A DNA stretch of 64,000 nucleotides from assembly GCA_030710605.1 (NCBI GenBank), contig CP092880.1, positions 5,116,909 to 5,180,908 of the forward strand. The letters are read 5' to 3'. Positions 60,101 through 64,000 of the stretch are shown in pieces; position 1 is the stretch's first letter, and every line of letters starts with the position of its first letter. This stretch comes from Cordylochernes scorpioides (Eukaryota > Arthropoda > Arachnida > Pseudoscorpiones > Chernetidae). A program made the translations under genes and the position numbers. The notes beneath the pieces were generated by a model. It did not search any database, was not told the DNA's origin, and worked only from the letters and a program-made list of their open reading frames with translations.

Positions 60101-62926
60101 AGCATGTATTTCAGGATTCAAACAATAACTCTGAAAGATATTACAGTTACCTTTATTGAAGACACACGAGATAACCAAATGTGAACAAAACTTAATGAAG
60201 TTGTACCTTTTAGCATGTATATCAGGATTCAGACAATAACTCTGAAGAGATATTACAGTGACCTTTATTGAAGATACACGAGATAACCAAGTGTGAACAA
60301 ATTTGTCTCTGTCCAATGACATGAAAGACATTACACATCCTTAAGTTTCGCCAATGAGTGTAGTCTTCAAAATGATGATCATGGAAAGACCATCTGTGCT
60401 ATAGAAGAAACAAAAGCCAGGGAGAAAAGCTTTTTTATAAGAGGACGTTCGTACAAGCTTCTCCCTGACTTGTGTTTCTTTTTTTTAAGGGCGAATAAGG
60501 AGATTATTGTCTTAATTCTAACAATATGTGTTAGTTTGGCCTTCAAATCCTGATCATCGCAGTCAACTCGGTAGAGGATACCTCTCTACAAAGGACAGTT
60601 TTATCACCACTAAGGTAGAACAACCTCCATGAGAGGATACCTCTCTACAAAGAACTGTTTTCACCACTTATACAGTTTTTACCACCACTACAGTAGAACA
60701 ACCTCCATGAGAGGACACTCCCGCTAGAAGACACCTCTCTACAAAGGACAGTTTTATCACCAATGCAGTAGAACAACCTCCATGAGAGGACACCTCTCTA
60801 CAAAGAACTGTTTTCACCACTTATACAGTAGAACAACCTCCATGAGAGGACACTCCCGCTAGAGGACACTTCTCCACAAAGAACAGTTTTATCACCACTT
60901 ATACAGTAGAACAACCTCCATGAGAGGACACTCCCGCTAGAGGACACCTCTCTACGAAGAACTGTTTTCCCCACCATTACAGAAGAACAGTCTCCATGAG
61001 AGGACACTCCCGCTAGAGGACACCTCTCTACAAAGGACAGTTTTTACCACCATTACAGTAGAACAGCCTCCATGAGAGGACACTCCCGATAGAGGACACC
61101 GCTCTTCAAAGGACAGTTTTCACCACCATTACAGTAGAACAACCTCTATGACAGGACACTCCCGCTAGAGGACACCTCTTTACAAAGAAAATTTTCATCA
61201 TAAAAATTATAATTTTTACTATTTATCAACTCTCCAGTAAGAGGACAATTCTTCCACATGATGGAATGGGTATCCTCTATTTCTACTGGAGCGCAATCAT
61301 TTGACCTTGGTACATCGCAACCTTCATCCTTTCAAAGTTGCCTCGCTGTTGTATCGTTTGTTAGTTGCGATGATAAATGGGCATTTTAAGAAAACGTTCG
61401 CAGTTTTAACAAGTCCCTGAAGAGCCATTCAGAGCTCATTAAAAGAAGCCACTGGTGAGGTCAGCTAGTTATCTCCTCAGCATTATGTGAGAATGAATCG
61501 TTACATCACTGCCAAGGTCTACTCTCAGGAATTGGTGGGAACACTAAGCCGAGTATCTGATAATATATATACAGTGGGAAAACTTCCATGAGAGGACACT
61601 CCCGCTAGAGGACACCTCTCTACAAAGGACAGCTTTTATCACCATCACAGTAGAACAGCCTCGATGAGAGGACACTTCTCTATAAAGGACAGTTTTCACC
61701 ACCATTTCAGTAGAACAGCCTCCATGAGAGGACACTCCCGCTAGAGGACACCTCTCTACAAAGGACTGTTTTCATTGCCATTACAGTAGAACAACCTCCA
61801 CGAGAGGACACTCCCGCTAGAGGACACTTCTCTACAAAGGACTGTTTTCATTGCCATTACAGTAGAACAACCTCCATGAGAGGACACTCCCGCTAGAGGA
61901 CACCTCTCTACAAAGGACAGTTTTCATTGCCATTACAGTATAACAACCTCCATGAGAGGACACTCCCGCTAGAGGACACCTCTCTACAAAGGACTGTTTT
62001 CATTGCCATTACAGTAGAACAACCTCCTTGAGAGGACACTCCCGCTAGAGGACACCTCTCTACAAAGGACTGTTTTCATTGCCATTACAGTAGAACAACC
62101 TCCATGAGAGGACACTCCCGCTAGAGGACACCTCTCTACAAAGGACTGTTTTCATTGCCATTACAGTAGAACAACCTCCACGAGAGGACACTCCCGCTAG
62201 AGGACACTTCTCTATAAAGGACAGTTTTCACCACCATTACAGTAGAACAACCCCCATGAGAGAACACTCCCGCTAGAGGACACCTCTCTATAAAGGACAG
62301 TTTTCACCACCATTACAGTAGAACAACCTCCATGAGAGGACACTCCCGCTAGAGAACACCTCTATAGAAAGGACTGTTTTTACCACAAATACAATAGAAC
62401 AACCTCCATTAGAGCACACTCCCGCTAGAGGACACCTCTCTACAAAGGACTGTTTTCATCACCAATACAGTAGAACAGCCTCCATGAGAGCACACTTCCG
62501 CTAGAGAACACCTCTATAGAAAAGACTGTTTTCACCACCATTAGAGTAGAACAGCCTCAATGACAAGACACTCCCGCTAGAGGACACCTCTCGACAAATA
62601 AAGTTTTCATCACAAAAATTACAATTTTTATAATTTATCAACTCTCCAATAAGAGGACATTTCTCCCTAAAGGGCACTTTGGCTTCGAAACTAGATGTTG
62701 ACTAGAGGGGGATCATTATAAAATGTTGTTCTTTGCAAAGTCGTCCGAAAAGATGGCAGGAAGTGTGAAGAGGGTGAACTTACGCCTTGAAGGAAGTGCC
62801 GATGATCTGCAGCATCTTGAGCGCTATCCGTAGATGGGTGTTGCTCACCTCCAAGGCGATGGCGAAGAACATGCCGCCGATGAAGAGCATCGAGGTGTTC
62901 TGTTCGCACACATCCAGAGCTTTTGA
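26515..62926 (-). CDS. SLC13-family sodium/dicarboxylate-type cotransporter (INDY-like), 5' partial, 11 exons
   Basis: Predicted multi-pass plasma-membrane symporter that couples sodium to uptake of di/tricarboxylates or sulfate; the substrate cannot be fixed from sequence. Eleven exons on the minus strand (62784-62926, 57881-58002, 56822-56849, 55051-55185, 53779-53907, 51692-51769, 49879-49986, 43583-43760, 43367-43528, 36082-36219, 26515-26637) all have GT donors and AG acceptors. They join in frame to about 447 codons plus a stop. Family landmarks are NTSMLFIGG near the start, SNTASTAMMVPI, YSANFGGVGTLTGTGPNLV, FGGGFALAEG, SNVATASIIVP, and SSFAFMLPAGTPPNAIV, which fits the PROSITE SLC13 signature. 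The end, FDIHTYPIWA, matches the family C-terminus. Family members are usually 550-600 aa, so about 100 N-terminal residues lie beyond 64000. Introns hold large satellites. No frameshift is seen in the joined exons. Confidence 0.93.
26641..27110. repeat. Threefold tandem repeat of about 180 bp beside the last SLC13 acceptor
   Basis: Each copy starts near CATGCAAATACAC, contains GTCGACATTGGTTTGGGACT and runs to the TTTCCTGTATATGCAAATA phrase. The first copy begins at the polypyrimidine/acceptor side of the last exon. The third is truncated by a fold-back element. Confidence 0.85.
27106..27315. repeat. Fold-back (palindromic) element
   Basis: Two long arms around an AT-rich centre near 27210: GTATCTTTTTATTG at the left end pairs with CAATAAAAAGATAC at the right. 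The inner arms carry CTAGCTTTCAAGC and its complement. The plus-strand right arm reads GTTGAAGAGCG...CGCTTGAAAGC. Confidence 0.85.
27694..27767 (+). tRNA. Degenerate tRNA-like sequence
   Basis: Has a clear B box (GGTTCGATTCC) and a T-arm, and a partial anticodon stem with loop ATTTTGA. The acceptor stem pairs only in part. A pseudogene or SINE head is more likely than a working tRNA. A T run follows. Confidence 0.35.
28337..28430 (-). repeat. Repeat with hammerhead-like core
   Basis: Minus strand 28413-28381 reads CTGATGAG, a self-complementary GACAAAAGC/TTTTTGTC hairpin, then GAAACGTC. That is the CUGAUGA - stem II - GAAA order of hammerhead ribozymes. The other two stems are not convincing. 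Confidence 0.4.
29125..29471. mobile_element. MITE, CAGTAGAACCTCC family (degenerate, with insert)
   Basis: Inverted ends ACAGTAGAACCTCCC and GGGAGGTTCTAATGT. The middle contains foreign sequence shared with 27880-27990 and 29960-30060. Confidence 0.65.
29770..29929. mobile_element. MITE, CAGTAGAACCTCC family
   Basis: 160 bp, near-palindromic, inverted ends CAGTAGAACCTCCCT, flanked by TA. A pogo/Tigger-like end structure (inference). No coding. Confidence 0.8.
30220..31620. other. AT-rich intron, little recognised
   Basis: No gene or clear element end. 31150-31390 is less AT-rich and contains a perfect three-unit heat-shock-type motif at 31266-31278 (GAAcgTTCgaGAA), the only regulatory-looking string noticed. 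Confidence 0.4.
31621..32151. repeat. SINE-like repeat carrying a fold-back insertion
   Basis: The outer parts match the SINE-like repeat at 2102-2321 (GGTACCGCTCAAAAAGAGCA at the left; tRNA-like head at 32087-32151, minus). The middle (about 31675-32010) is a long palindrome with arms containing GCGCCACATAACGTCAACAG. A diverged copy of one arm is at 44630-44790. Confidence 0.7.
32152..34020. other. Intron with scattered small repeats
   Basis: No gene found. 32322-32605 is bounded by TACCTCGCTTTGCGTCG and its inverted form GACGCAAAGCGAGGTA, probably a small MITE. 33795-33860 is a degenerate SINE head. Confidence 0.45.
34022..34620. repeat. Fold-back repeat family with GATGAGCCAAGCCCTCCC arms
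   Basis: Inverted copies of a segment containing GGGAGGGCTTGGCTCATCAG and CCTTTTATTTTATATG-like phrases. Related palindromic copies lie at 48300-48640 and 50340-50690. Confidence 0.7.
34741..35124. repeat. 94-bp direct repeats flanking the tRNA-like sequence
   Basis: 34741-34834 and 35031-35124 are almost identical and 290 bp apart. They begin TTCCGTTTATCATTACTCTT. Related arms occur in palindromes at 47430-47640 and 57420-57610. Confidence 0.85.
34949..35020 (+). tRNA. tRNA-Thr(GGT)-like sequence in a repeat
   Basis: Folds as a full cloverleaf. Acceptor TCCAGGG/CCCTGGA has 7 pairs, D stem GCC/GGC, anticodon stem TCTGC/GCGGA with a 7-nt loop CCGGTAA (anticodon GGT), T stem GTGGG/CCCAT with loop TTCGATT. 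A box TAGCCTAGTGG and B box GGTTCGATTCC are intact, and a TTTT run follows. Against a functional tRNA: position 33 is C, base 1 is T, the discriminator is C, and the surrounding sequence is a dispersed repeat (truncated copy at 47504-47540). Confidence 0.5.
35436..36090. repeat. 127-bp satellite overlapping the exon i donor
   Basis: Units with period 127 bp (each a diverged pair of about 58 and 69 bp) containing CATACATTCAATCC and ACCCAGAATCTACC. CCATGTCCATAG-type phrases fall at 35447, 35574, 35701, 35828 and 35955, and exon i ends in the same register at 36082. Confidence 0.95.
36082..36219 (-). CDS. SLC13 exon i with family signature
   Basis: 138 bp, acceptor GATGTGCCAG, donor GTAGGT. It encodes ATVVQVNPLYFVIPSTVVSS and then FAFMLPAGTPPNAIVYDAAG-MKPMDM. 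The S-S-x2-F-x2-P-A-G-x3-N pattern is the SLC13 signature. The donor sits at the edge of a 127-bp satellite whose units repeat the end of this exon. Confidence 0.95.
36545..37740 (-). pseudogene. R1-like LINE 3' remnant
   Basis: 36895-37401 is an open frame of the LINE C-terminus (SFAHRIGVDPSCPYCDTNRE; ETLTHIVLECSSFDALRLRL). 37402-37740 holds RNase H traces (FQAEALGLVKALENTTTLPD; WLNRNGNRCTIQWIKGHSGT) with stops. 36545-36890 is GC-rich and may be the element's 3' UTR. It is a truncated, inactive copy in the SLC13 intron. Confidence 0.75.
37868..38052. mobile_element. MITE, CAGTAGAACCTCC family (degenerate)
   Basis: Inverted ends ACAGTAGAATC and GAGGTTCTACTTT with the family's internal AAAGGACAGTTTT phrase. 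Confidence 0.65.
38363..39557. repeat. 102-bp satellite with higher-order structure
   Basis: Units contain CAACCAGCCATAGGTTGGTG and GGTATCGTAGGGTCTATCTA. Some units are shortened to about 45 bp (near 38840 and 39090) or carry CTTTTTAGAG variants. Blocks of several units recur in the same order, for example 38480-38760 and 39175-39460. Confidence 0.92.
39845..39985. repeat. Palindrome with hammerhead-like cores
   Basis: Arms ATAAGACCAAATAAATA and its complement. The minus strand at 39913-39880 reads CTGAAGA, a GGTAACAACGCTGTTGCC hairpin, then GAAACG. The plus-strand arm repeats this with one core base changed. Confidence 0.6.
40079..40145. repeat. Short palindrome
   Basis: Near-perfect inverted repeat centred near 40109: AACCTTTCGCAATGAGTTTC and its complement. 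Confidence 0.9.
40407..40554. mobile_element. MITE, CAGTTAAACCTGTCTATAGCGCC family
   Basis: Inverted ends, TA flanks, about 150 bp. Other copies are at 41825-42000, 44817-44913 and 46073-46250. A pogo-like end motif (inference). Confidence 0.8.
40560..41390. other. Degenerate repeats, no gene
   Basis: 40560-40950 resembles a decayed Helitron of the window's families (TATGTCGGCTATACAAATCC; GAGTAAAACCCGGGTACAT). 40980-41340 shows no recognisable feature. Confidence 0.4.
41399..41679. mobile_element. MITE with ACACCTATCCCCCGATTTACACG ends
   Basis: The left end repeats internally near 41608. The right end is the complement (ATCGGGGGATAGGTGT). No coding. Confidence 0.75.
41825..42000. mobile_element. 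MITE, CAGTTAAACCTG family
   Basis: 176 bp, inverted ends with TA flanks. It matches 40407-40554. Confidence 0.8.
42095..43135. repeat. 76-bp satellite (short form of the TATCGGAATTCAGACAATAA family)
   Basis: About 14 tandem units, period 76 bp, with TTAGCATGTATATCGGAATT and GGACAAAACTTAAGGAAG. The long 118-bp form is at 58380-60350, and fragments in reverse orientation are at 52795-53010. Confidence 0.95.
43210..43330. repeat. Palindrome between satellite and exon h
   Basis: Arms around ACGAACTGCACAAAATGTTTC and its complement. The centre has a degenerate hammerhead-like TTCATTAGGCTCGAAAAC. Confidence 0.6.
43367..43528 (-). CDS. SLC13 exon h, second SNT-type motif
   Basis: 162 bp, acceptor TTGGACAG, donor GTACTG after CTG. 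It encodes VSGLSNAIIAEMSKLDSLPP, a membrane helix, and SNVATASIIVPVAANL. The second Ser-Asn-Thr hairpin motif reads Ser-Asn-Val here. Both ends are in phase 0. Confidence 0.93.
43529..43582 (-). other. 54-nt in-frame intron of SLC13
   Basis: GTAAGT...ACAG between exons g and h. It is stop-free and divisible by three: retention would add VSEWLRWDSSDLTCRVGQ. Family alignment (FALAEGSK/VSGLSNAI) supports its removal. Confidence 0.85.
43583..43760 (-). CDS. SLC13 exon g
   Basis: 178 bp, acceptor GTCTTTGCAG, donor GTAAGT. It encodes VIKDSVPAMLIAFFLFVIPS and continues to MPWSLILLFGGGFALAEGSK. The MPW...LLFGGGFALA block is one of the strongest SLC13 landmarks. It is separated from exon h by only 54 nt. 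Confidence 0.95.
43843..44582. mobile_element. Mariner/Tigger-like MITE, 740 bp
   Basis: Inverted ends CAGTGGTACCTCGACATACG with TA flanks. The sub-terminal CTCGTATCTCGAA phrase is repeated at both ends. No transposase frame. Confidence 0.85.
44817..44913. mobile_element. Short MITE, CAGTTAAACCTG family
   Basis: 97 bp with the family's inverted ends. The centre is deleted. Confidence 0.75.
44968..45318. repeat. Segment flanked by 32-bp direct repeats
   Basis: TTTTGACGGGAGAGGCGACC...TCTCTTTA occurs at 44968 and 45284. The interior, with TTTGCCAAAGCTGGTGTTGT, has a diverged relative at 56990-57125. Open frames here match nothing. Confidence 0.7.
45385..45515. repeat. Palindrome with GGGCTGTTGAGCCCGAAAGC
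   Basis: Arms read AACAGCCCTTAGACAGGTAT and its complement, around GAAGCGTACTC. The right arm carries a stem-II-plus-GAAA motif as in hammerhead-like repeats. Confidence 0.7.
45516..45888. other. AT-rich intron, nothing seen
   Basis: No coding, repeat or regulatory signal recognised. Confidence 0.4.
45889..46060. mobile_element. MITE, CAGTCGAACTTGGATAATTCG ends
   Basis: 172 bp, inverted ends with TA flanks. Internal AAAAATTCGAATTA repeats. Confidence 0.8.
46073..46250. mobile_element. MITE, CAGTTAAACCTG family
   Basis: Inverted ends. It abuts the assembly gap. Confidence 0.75.
46260..46359. other. Assembly gap (100 N)
   Basis: A run of exactly 100 N, the conventional size for an unknown gap, so distances across it are uncertain. 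Confidence 0.98.
46360..47340. other. Intron, nothing coding; 17-G run
   Basis: No recognisable element. 46881-46897 is a homopolymer G tract, prone to quadruplex formation and to sequencing error. Confidence 0.5.
47345..47700. repeat. Palindromic repeat with truncated tRNA-like centre
   Basis: Arms share AAGGTTGGAAGTGG and GGATGAGGTATGAAAGG with their complements. The centre (47504-47540) keeps both ends of the 34949 tRNA-like sequence but lacks its middle. Confidence 0.8.
47701..48299. other. Intron; short unrecognised coding-like stretch
   Basis: 48010-48225 is less AT-rich and has an open plus-strand frame with LHPEAVKLTSVAKATIYKYH and WERTLAVHRWRSLSRGGRHQ. It may be a transposon remnant. 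I do not recognise it. Confidence 0.35.
48300..48640. repeat. Fold-back repeat, GATGAGCCAAGCCCTCTC family
   Basis: Long arms centred near 48460. Ends ACACAAATAAATTTACTGGC and its complement. Confidence 0.85.
48960..49362 (+). pseudogene. LINE 3'-terminal fragment with TAA tail
   Basis: Open frame with PHCQYEDQTVDHLLFTCPTF (C-terminal knuckle), QRFQTATLLGITNICPASLE and WRHLINWTSTGIVYKSKNT, a stop, then a (TAA)n-like tail at about 49346-49362. Heavily 5'-truncated. Confidence 0.75.
49879..49986 (-). CDS. SLC13 exon f
   Basis: 108 bp, acceptor GATGTGGCAG, donor GTGAGT. It encodes FREAGIIVSFSIVILLWLTR followed by SPRFVPGWLSLFPAD, the conserved helix plus the RSP-F-PGW motif of SLC13. A longer open frame in another register overlaps this exon but matches nothing and is ignored. 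Confidence 0.9.
50225..50340 (-). repeat. Fragment of the MNMAP repeat
   Basis: Minus strand from about 50285 encodes MNMAPLPALQRLVENRQWV before diverging. Related to 9404-9672 and 51405-51545. Confidence 0.6.
50341..50970. repeat. Fold-back repeat and tail of the MNMAP repeat
   Basis: 50341-50690 matches the 34022-34620 family. 50695-50760 and 50900-50965 carry inverted copies of GCATGTATTGACAAGAT, which also flanks 9620-9660. Confidence 0.6.
50975..51160. mobile_element. MITE, CAGTAGAACCTCC family
   Basis: Inverted ends and internal AAAACTGTCCTTTGTAGAG. Followed by a TA microsatellite. Confidence 0.75.
51405..51545 (+). repeat. MNMAP repeat, plus-strand copy
   Basis: Frame from 51416 encodes MNMAPQPPLQSLVENHQRVS and NDTTYFVIYEEYVDRL, then diverges from the 9404-9672 copy. 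Confidence 0.6.
51692..51769 (-). CDS. SLC13 exon e
   Basis: 78 bp, acceptor GATGTTTCAG, donor GTAATA. It encodes an acidic cytoplasmic stretch KEESEEEKLNIRNMIDQHYS and then ELGPV, matching the YxxLGP element ahead of the next helix in family members. Phase is consistent with both neighbours. Confidence 0.88.
51780..52790. other. Intron, no recognised gene
   Basis: AT-rich. Partial phrases (TTGCGATGTCATCCTGAAGT) are shared with the minus-strand Helitrons at 4.3-5.6 kb, so a decayed copy is likely near 52290-52340. Confidence 0.4.
52795..53010 (-). repeat. Reverse-orientation copies of the 76/118-bp satellite
   Basis: About two units containing CCCGATATACATGCTAAAAG and, in the first, the 42-bp extension (TCTTCAATAAAGGTCACTGT). 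Confidence 0.9.
53690..53740 (-). pseudogene. Partial duplicate of SLC13 exon d 3' end and donor
   Basis: Minus strand repeats the last about 40 bp of exon d (FLFVNYVDLDKD-like) with a GTAATC donor-like site, 84 bp downstream of the real one. Confidence 0.8.
53779..53907 (-). CDS. SLC13 exon d
   Basis: 129 bp, acceptor TCTGTCCAG, donor GTATTC (weaker than the others). It encodes MFPESEEVTYMTWMLYNVPG and then MLLRVGLAYLFLFVNYIVLD, a membrane helix preceded by the MFP motif that follows the GTGPN loop in SLC13 proteins. Its 3' end and donor are partly duplicated 84 bp further down the intron (53690-53740). Confidence 0.9.
53973..54153. mobile_element. MITE, CAGTAGAACCTCC family
   Basis: 181 bp with inverted ends and TA flanks. 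Its left end carries the AACAACCTCC variant seen in the 60.5-62.7 kb satellite. Confidence 0.8.
54470..55025. repeat. 59-bp satellite next to exon c
   Basis: About nine units containing AAGCCGGAATACTAAGGGAC and CCTTTCGGTCCAT. The last unit stops about 25 bp from the exon c donor. Confidence 0.93.
55051..55185 (-). CDS. SLC13 exon c, GTGPN loop
   Basis: 135 bp between acceptor TGTGTGCAG and donor GTGAGT. It encodes QEDMATYHKYKKVLLISVAY followed by SANFGGVGTLTGTGPNLVLL. The glycine-rich GTGPN segment is a conserved SLC13 element near the cation site. The 59-bp satellite begins about 25 bp beyond the donor. Confidence 0.93.
55320..56640 (-). repeat. Satellite derived from a LINE 3' end
   Basis: Units of about 98-115 bp containing GCAGTCGCAATGTCCTCTAT and GTCGTGTCCAATGAAGAG. 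At the right edge the array runs into LINE coding sequence (minus 56640-56733: RNNCPGVDLTPTHIFSCPVM). The unit equals the last part of the LINE at 15950-16035, including its CAA tail. Early units are longer; the last ones are about 98 bp with a GTT-rich spacer. Confidence 0.92.
56641..56800 (-). pseudogene. LINE C-terminal fragment at the satellite edge
   Basis: Minus strand encodes ITRLRTKHYKGMTIHSDGTR-like sequence and NNCPGVDLTPTHIFSCPVMA, the same family as the LINE ending at 16040. It is probably the source copy of the array. Confidence 0.75.
56822..56849 (-). CDS. SLC13 28-nt microexon
   Basis: A 28-bp exon predicted between a CTGTCCAG acceptor and a GTAAGT donor. It is needed because exon b leaves one base and exon c supplies one base, so the two cannot be joined directly. 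This microexon takes in two bases and leaves two, giving Val-PGSDKPQI-Leu. It lies in the hydrophilic loop after the first SNT motif, the most variable part of SLC13 proteins, so homology cannot confirm it. The support is phase and splice-site quality. Confidence 0.7.
57340..57640. repeat. Long palindrome centred near 57480
   Basis: Arms contain GAAACATTCGCGGTATAATT and CTTCATCCTTAAGGTTAGAA with their complements. The right arm matches 34741-34890. Confidence 0.9.
57881..58002 (-). CDS. SLC13 exon b, first SNT motif
   Basis: 122 bp. I chose the acceptor GTACAG before 58002 because the open frame further upstream meets an in-frame stop and this site restores the phase. The donor is GTGAGT at 57880. 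It encodes VMMGFMLTTMFLSMWISNTA and then STAMMVPIAEAVLHELLMKR. The Ser-Asn-Thr motif is the first sodium/substrate-binding hairpin signature of the family. Confidence 0.92.
58380..60350. repeat. 118-bp satellite (long form)
   Basis: About 17 units, period 118 bp: the 76-bp unit of 42.1-43.1 kb plus a 42-bp stretch with CCTTTATTGAAGACACAC. Two variants (ACAAAATAACC and ACGAGATAACC) form separate blocks. Units degrade toward 60350. Confidence 0.95.
60560..62690. repeat. 76-bp satellite derived from a MITE
   Basis: Units contain CAGTAGAACAACCTCCATGA and GAGGACACTCCCGCTAGAGG, then AAAGGACTGTTTTC. This is the left end of the CAGTAGAACCTCC MITE. Flanks at 61190-61260 and 62590-62700 keep the MITE interior. 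61261-61560 is a non-repeat interruption. Confidence 0.93.
62784..62926 (-). CDS. SLC13 exon a (first exon visible)
   Basis: 143 bp. The acceptor is ...CTCCTAG before 62926 and the donor GTAAGT is at 62783. It enters in phase 0 and leaves two bases (GC) that join G of the next exon to give Ala. It encodes SKALDVCEQNTSMLFIGG and then a membrane helix and the HLRIALKML stretch typical of the second/third helices of SLC13 proteins. A 76-bp satellite begins about 94 bp downstream in transcript direction. Confidence 0.9.
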
Positions 62927-62988
62927 CTAGGAGCATGGGACTTGAGTAACTTGACTTCTAAGCTCACGATAGAGAAGCTCAGAAATAT

Positions 62989-63190
62989 AGGGTTGCTCCA
63001 AAAGTTCATGTTTTTCTTAAAACGTTGTTTTTCTTATTATTCTGCGAATAATATTATTACGGTGAATATAAAATAATACATAATACAATTACTTTATACA
63101 TAATACAAAGACATTATATATAACGGCGAATAATATTGGTATTCAATTTTTCTGCAAGTGTTTACGAACTTTTGGAGTAACCTTGTAGTT
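62989..63190. mobile_element. Mariner-like MITE
   Basis: Inverted ends GGGTTGCTCCAAAAGTTC and GAACTTTTGGAGTAACCTTG, about 200 bp, no coding. Confidence 0.75.
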
Positions 63191-63239
63191 CAAGAATATC
63201 CAAGATAGACTAATATAAAACGACTCTAAAGGTTTTAGA

Positions 63240-63528
63240 TGTCCTCTATCAATCTCTAATTGAGAAAATATCGTCGCTACAACTGCAAACTATCGATTGT
63301 GAAAAATTCAATTTTCTATTTGCATTGGGAACGGCACGTCTTATGGCAAATCGTCGAATCTCTAGCTTCATTAGGAACGCTGGAAAAACCTTTGACGATG
63401 TATTGAATGTGAAGGATTTTTTACATTGGACAATGGGCTGATTTTGGGTTCACAACTATTGGAGTTTTATCTTCTCCTGAAAAGTACCGATTTTCAGATT
63501 CGATAATTTGCAGTTGTAGCGACGATAT
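63240..63528. repeat. Fold-back repeat
   Basis: Ends TATCGTCGCTACAACTGCAAA and its complement near 63505-63528. The right arm abuts a MITE. Confidence 0.75.
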
Positions 63529-63529
63529 A

Positions 63530-63697
63530 CAGTAGAACCTCCCTGTAAAGGAAACCTAAGTGCAGAGCCAAAGTGTCCTTTAGAGAGAGGTATCCTCTTA
63601 CTGGAGAGTTGCGTTAAATGGTAATCTTGCAAATGAAAACTGTCCTTTGTAGAAAGGTGTCCTCTAGCGCTAGTGTCCTCTCATGGAGGTTCTACTG
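63530..63697. mobile_element. MITE, CAGTAGAACCTCC family
   Basis: 168 bp, inverted ends, TA flanks. A well-preserved copy. Confidence 0.8.
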
Positions 63698-64000
63698 TAA
63701 TAAAGTCTCTCTTTAGAGACCATAGTCGAAAACCAGGTATCTTTTAGAAGTGGTCTATCATCAGAGAATCTGGTTTGGTTGAAAGACTTATCATAACTTG
63801 ACCTGTTCATGCGCAAATTTAAATTTTTATCTTTAAATATATGTAAATAATATTGTATATATATATATATATCCTAATTCCTCAACTTACAGCTATGCCT
63901 GTGGAATGATTATAAAGATCCAAAAGCTTGTACTTTTAACAAATAAAGAAACGCATTGAAACTGTCTATCTTTTATTTTGACCTGACATGACAGAATCCC

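Noticed and set aside
58334..60331. Several 75-124 codon frames in the 118-bp satellite
   Set aside because: Products of the repeat period; no start context or homology.
62691..62936. 81-codon frame overlapping exon a
   Set aside because: Wrong frame. The SLC13 reading is one base over.

Overview
The window looks like eukaryotic, AT-rich and repeat-dominated genomic DNA, most likely from an arthropod. The LINE C-terminal protein motifs (a zinc-knuckle segment followed by a TPTHIFS-like motif) remind me of spider genomes, but I cannot place the species from sequence alone. I recognise one host gene, and nearly everything else is transposon or satellite. The gene is a SLC13-family (INDY-like) sodium/dicarboxylate-type cotransporter on the minus strand. 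Eleven coding exons, with splice sites in consistent phase, run from 62926 down to a stop at 26515. The first coding exon(s) lie beyond base 64000.

From 1 to 26 kb, downstream of the gene, the DNA is a nested transposon landscape. A 37-bp satellite (Sat37) has been hit repeatedly, at the same A^T position, by non-autonomous Helitrons. The 5' end of one Helitron is split by a 10.96-kb element (5622-16582) that has 394-bp terminal inverted repeats and a TA target duplication. That element holds a broken mariner-type transposase and several nested LINE fragments. Another Helitron is split by a DD37D (maT-type) mariner. A 5.8-kb Ty3/gypsy element (20461-26246) with nearly identical LTRs sits inside a 76-bp minisatellite and is itself broken by a recent LINE insertion.

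From 26.5 to 62.9 kb lies the SLC13 gene, with introns full of tandem arrays (periods near 59, 76, 98, 102, 118 and 127 bp), palindromic fold-back elements, tRNA-headed SINE-like repeats, LINE remnants and several families of pogo/mariner-like MITEs with TA target sites. Some arrays have captured recognisable material: exon 11's 3' end with its splice donor, a LINE 3' terminus, and one end of a MITE. Several arrays begin within about 220 bp downstream of an exon. A 100-base assembly gap lies at 46260-46359.

From 62.9 to 64 kb there is upstream intron with two MITEs and a fold-back repeat. I found no convincing bacterial-type genes, CRISPR array or rRNA. All transposon reading frames appear broken, so the SLC13 gene is the only candidate for a functional protein.
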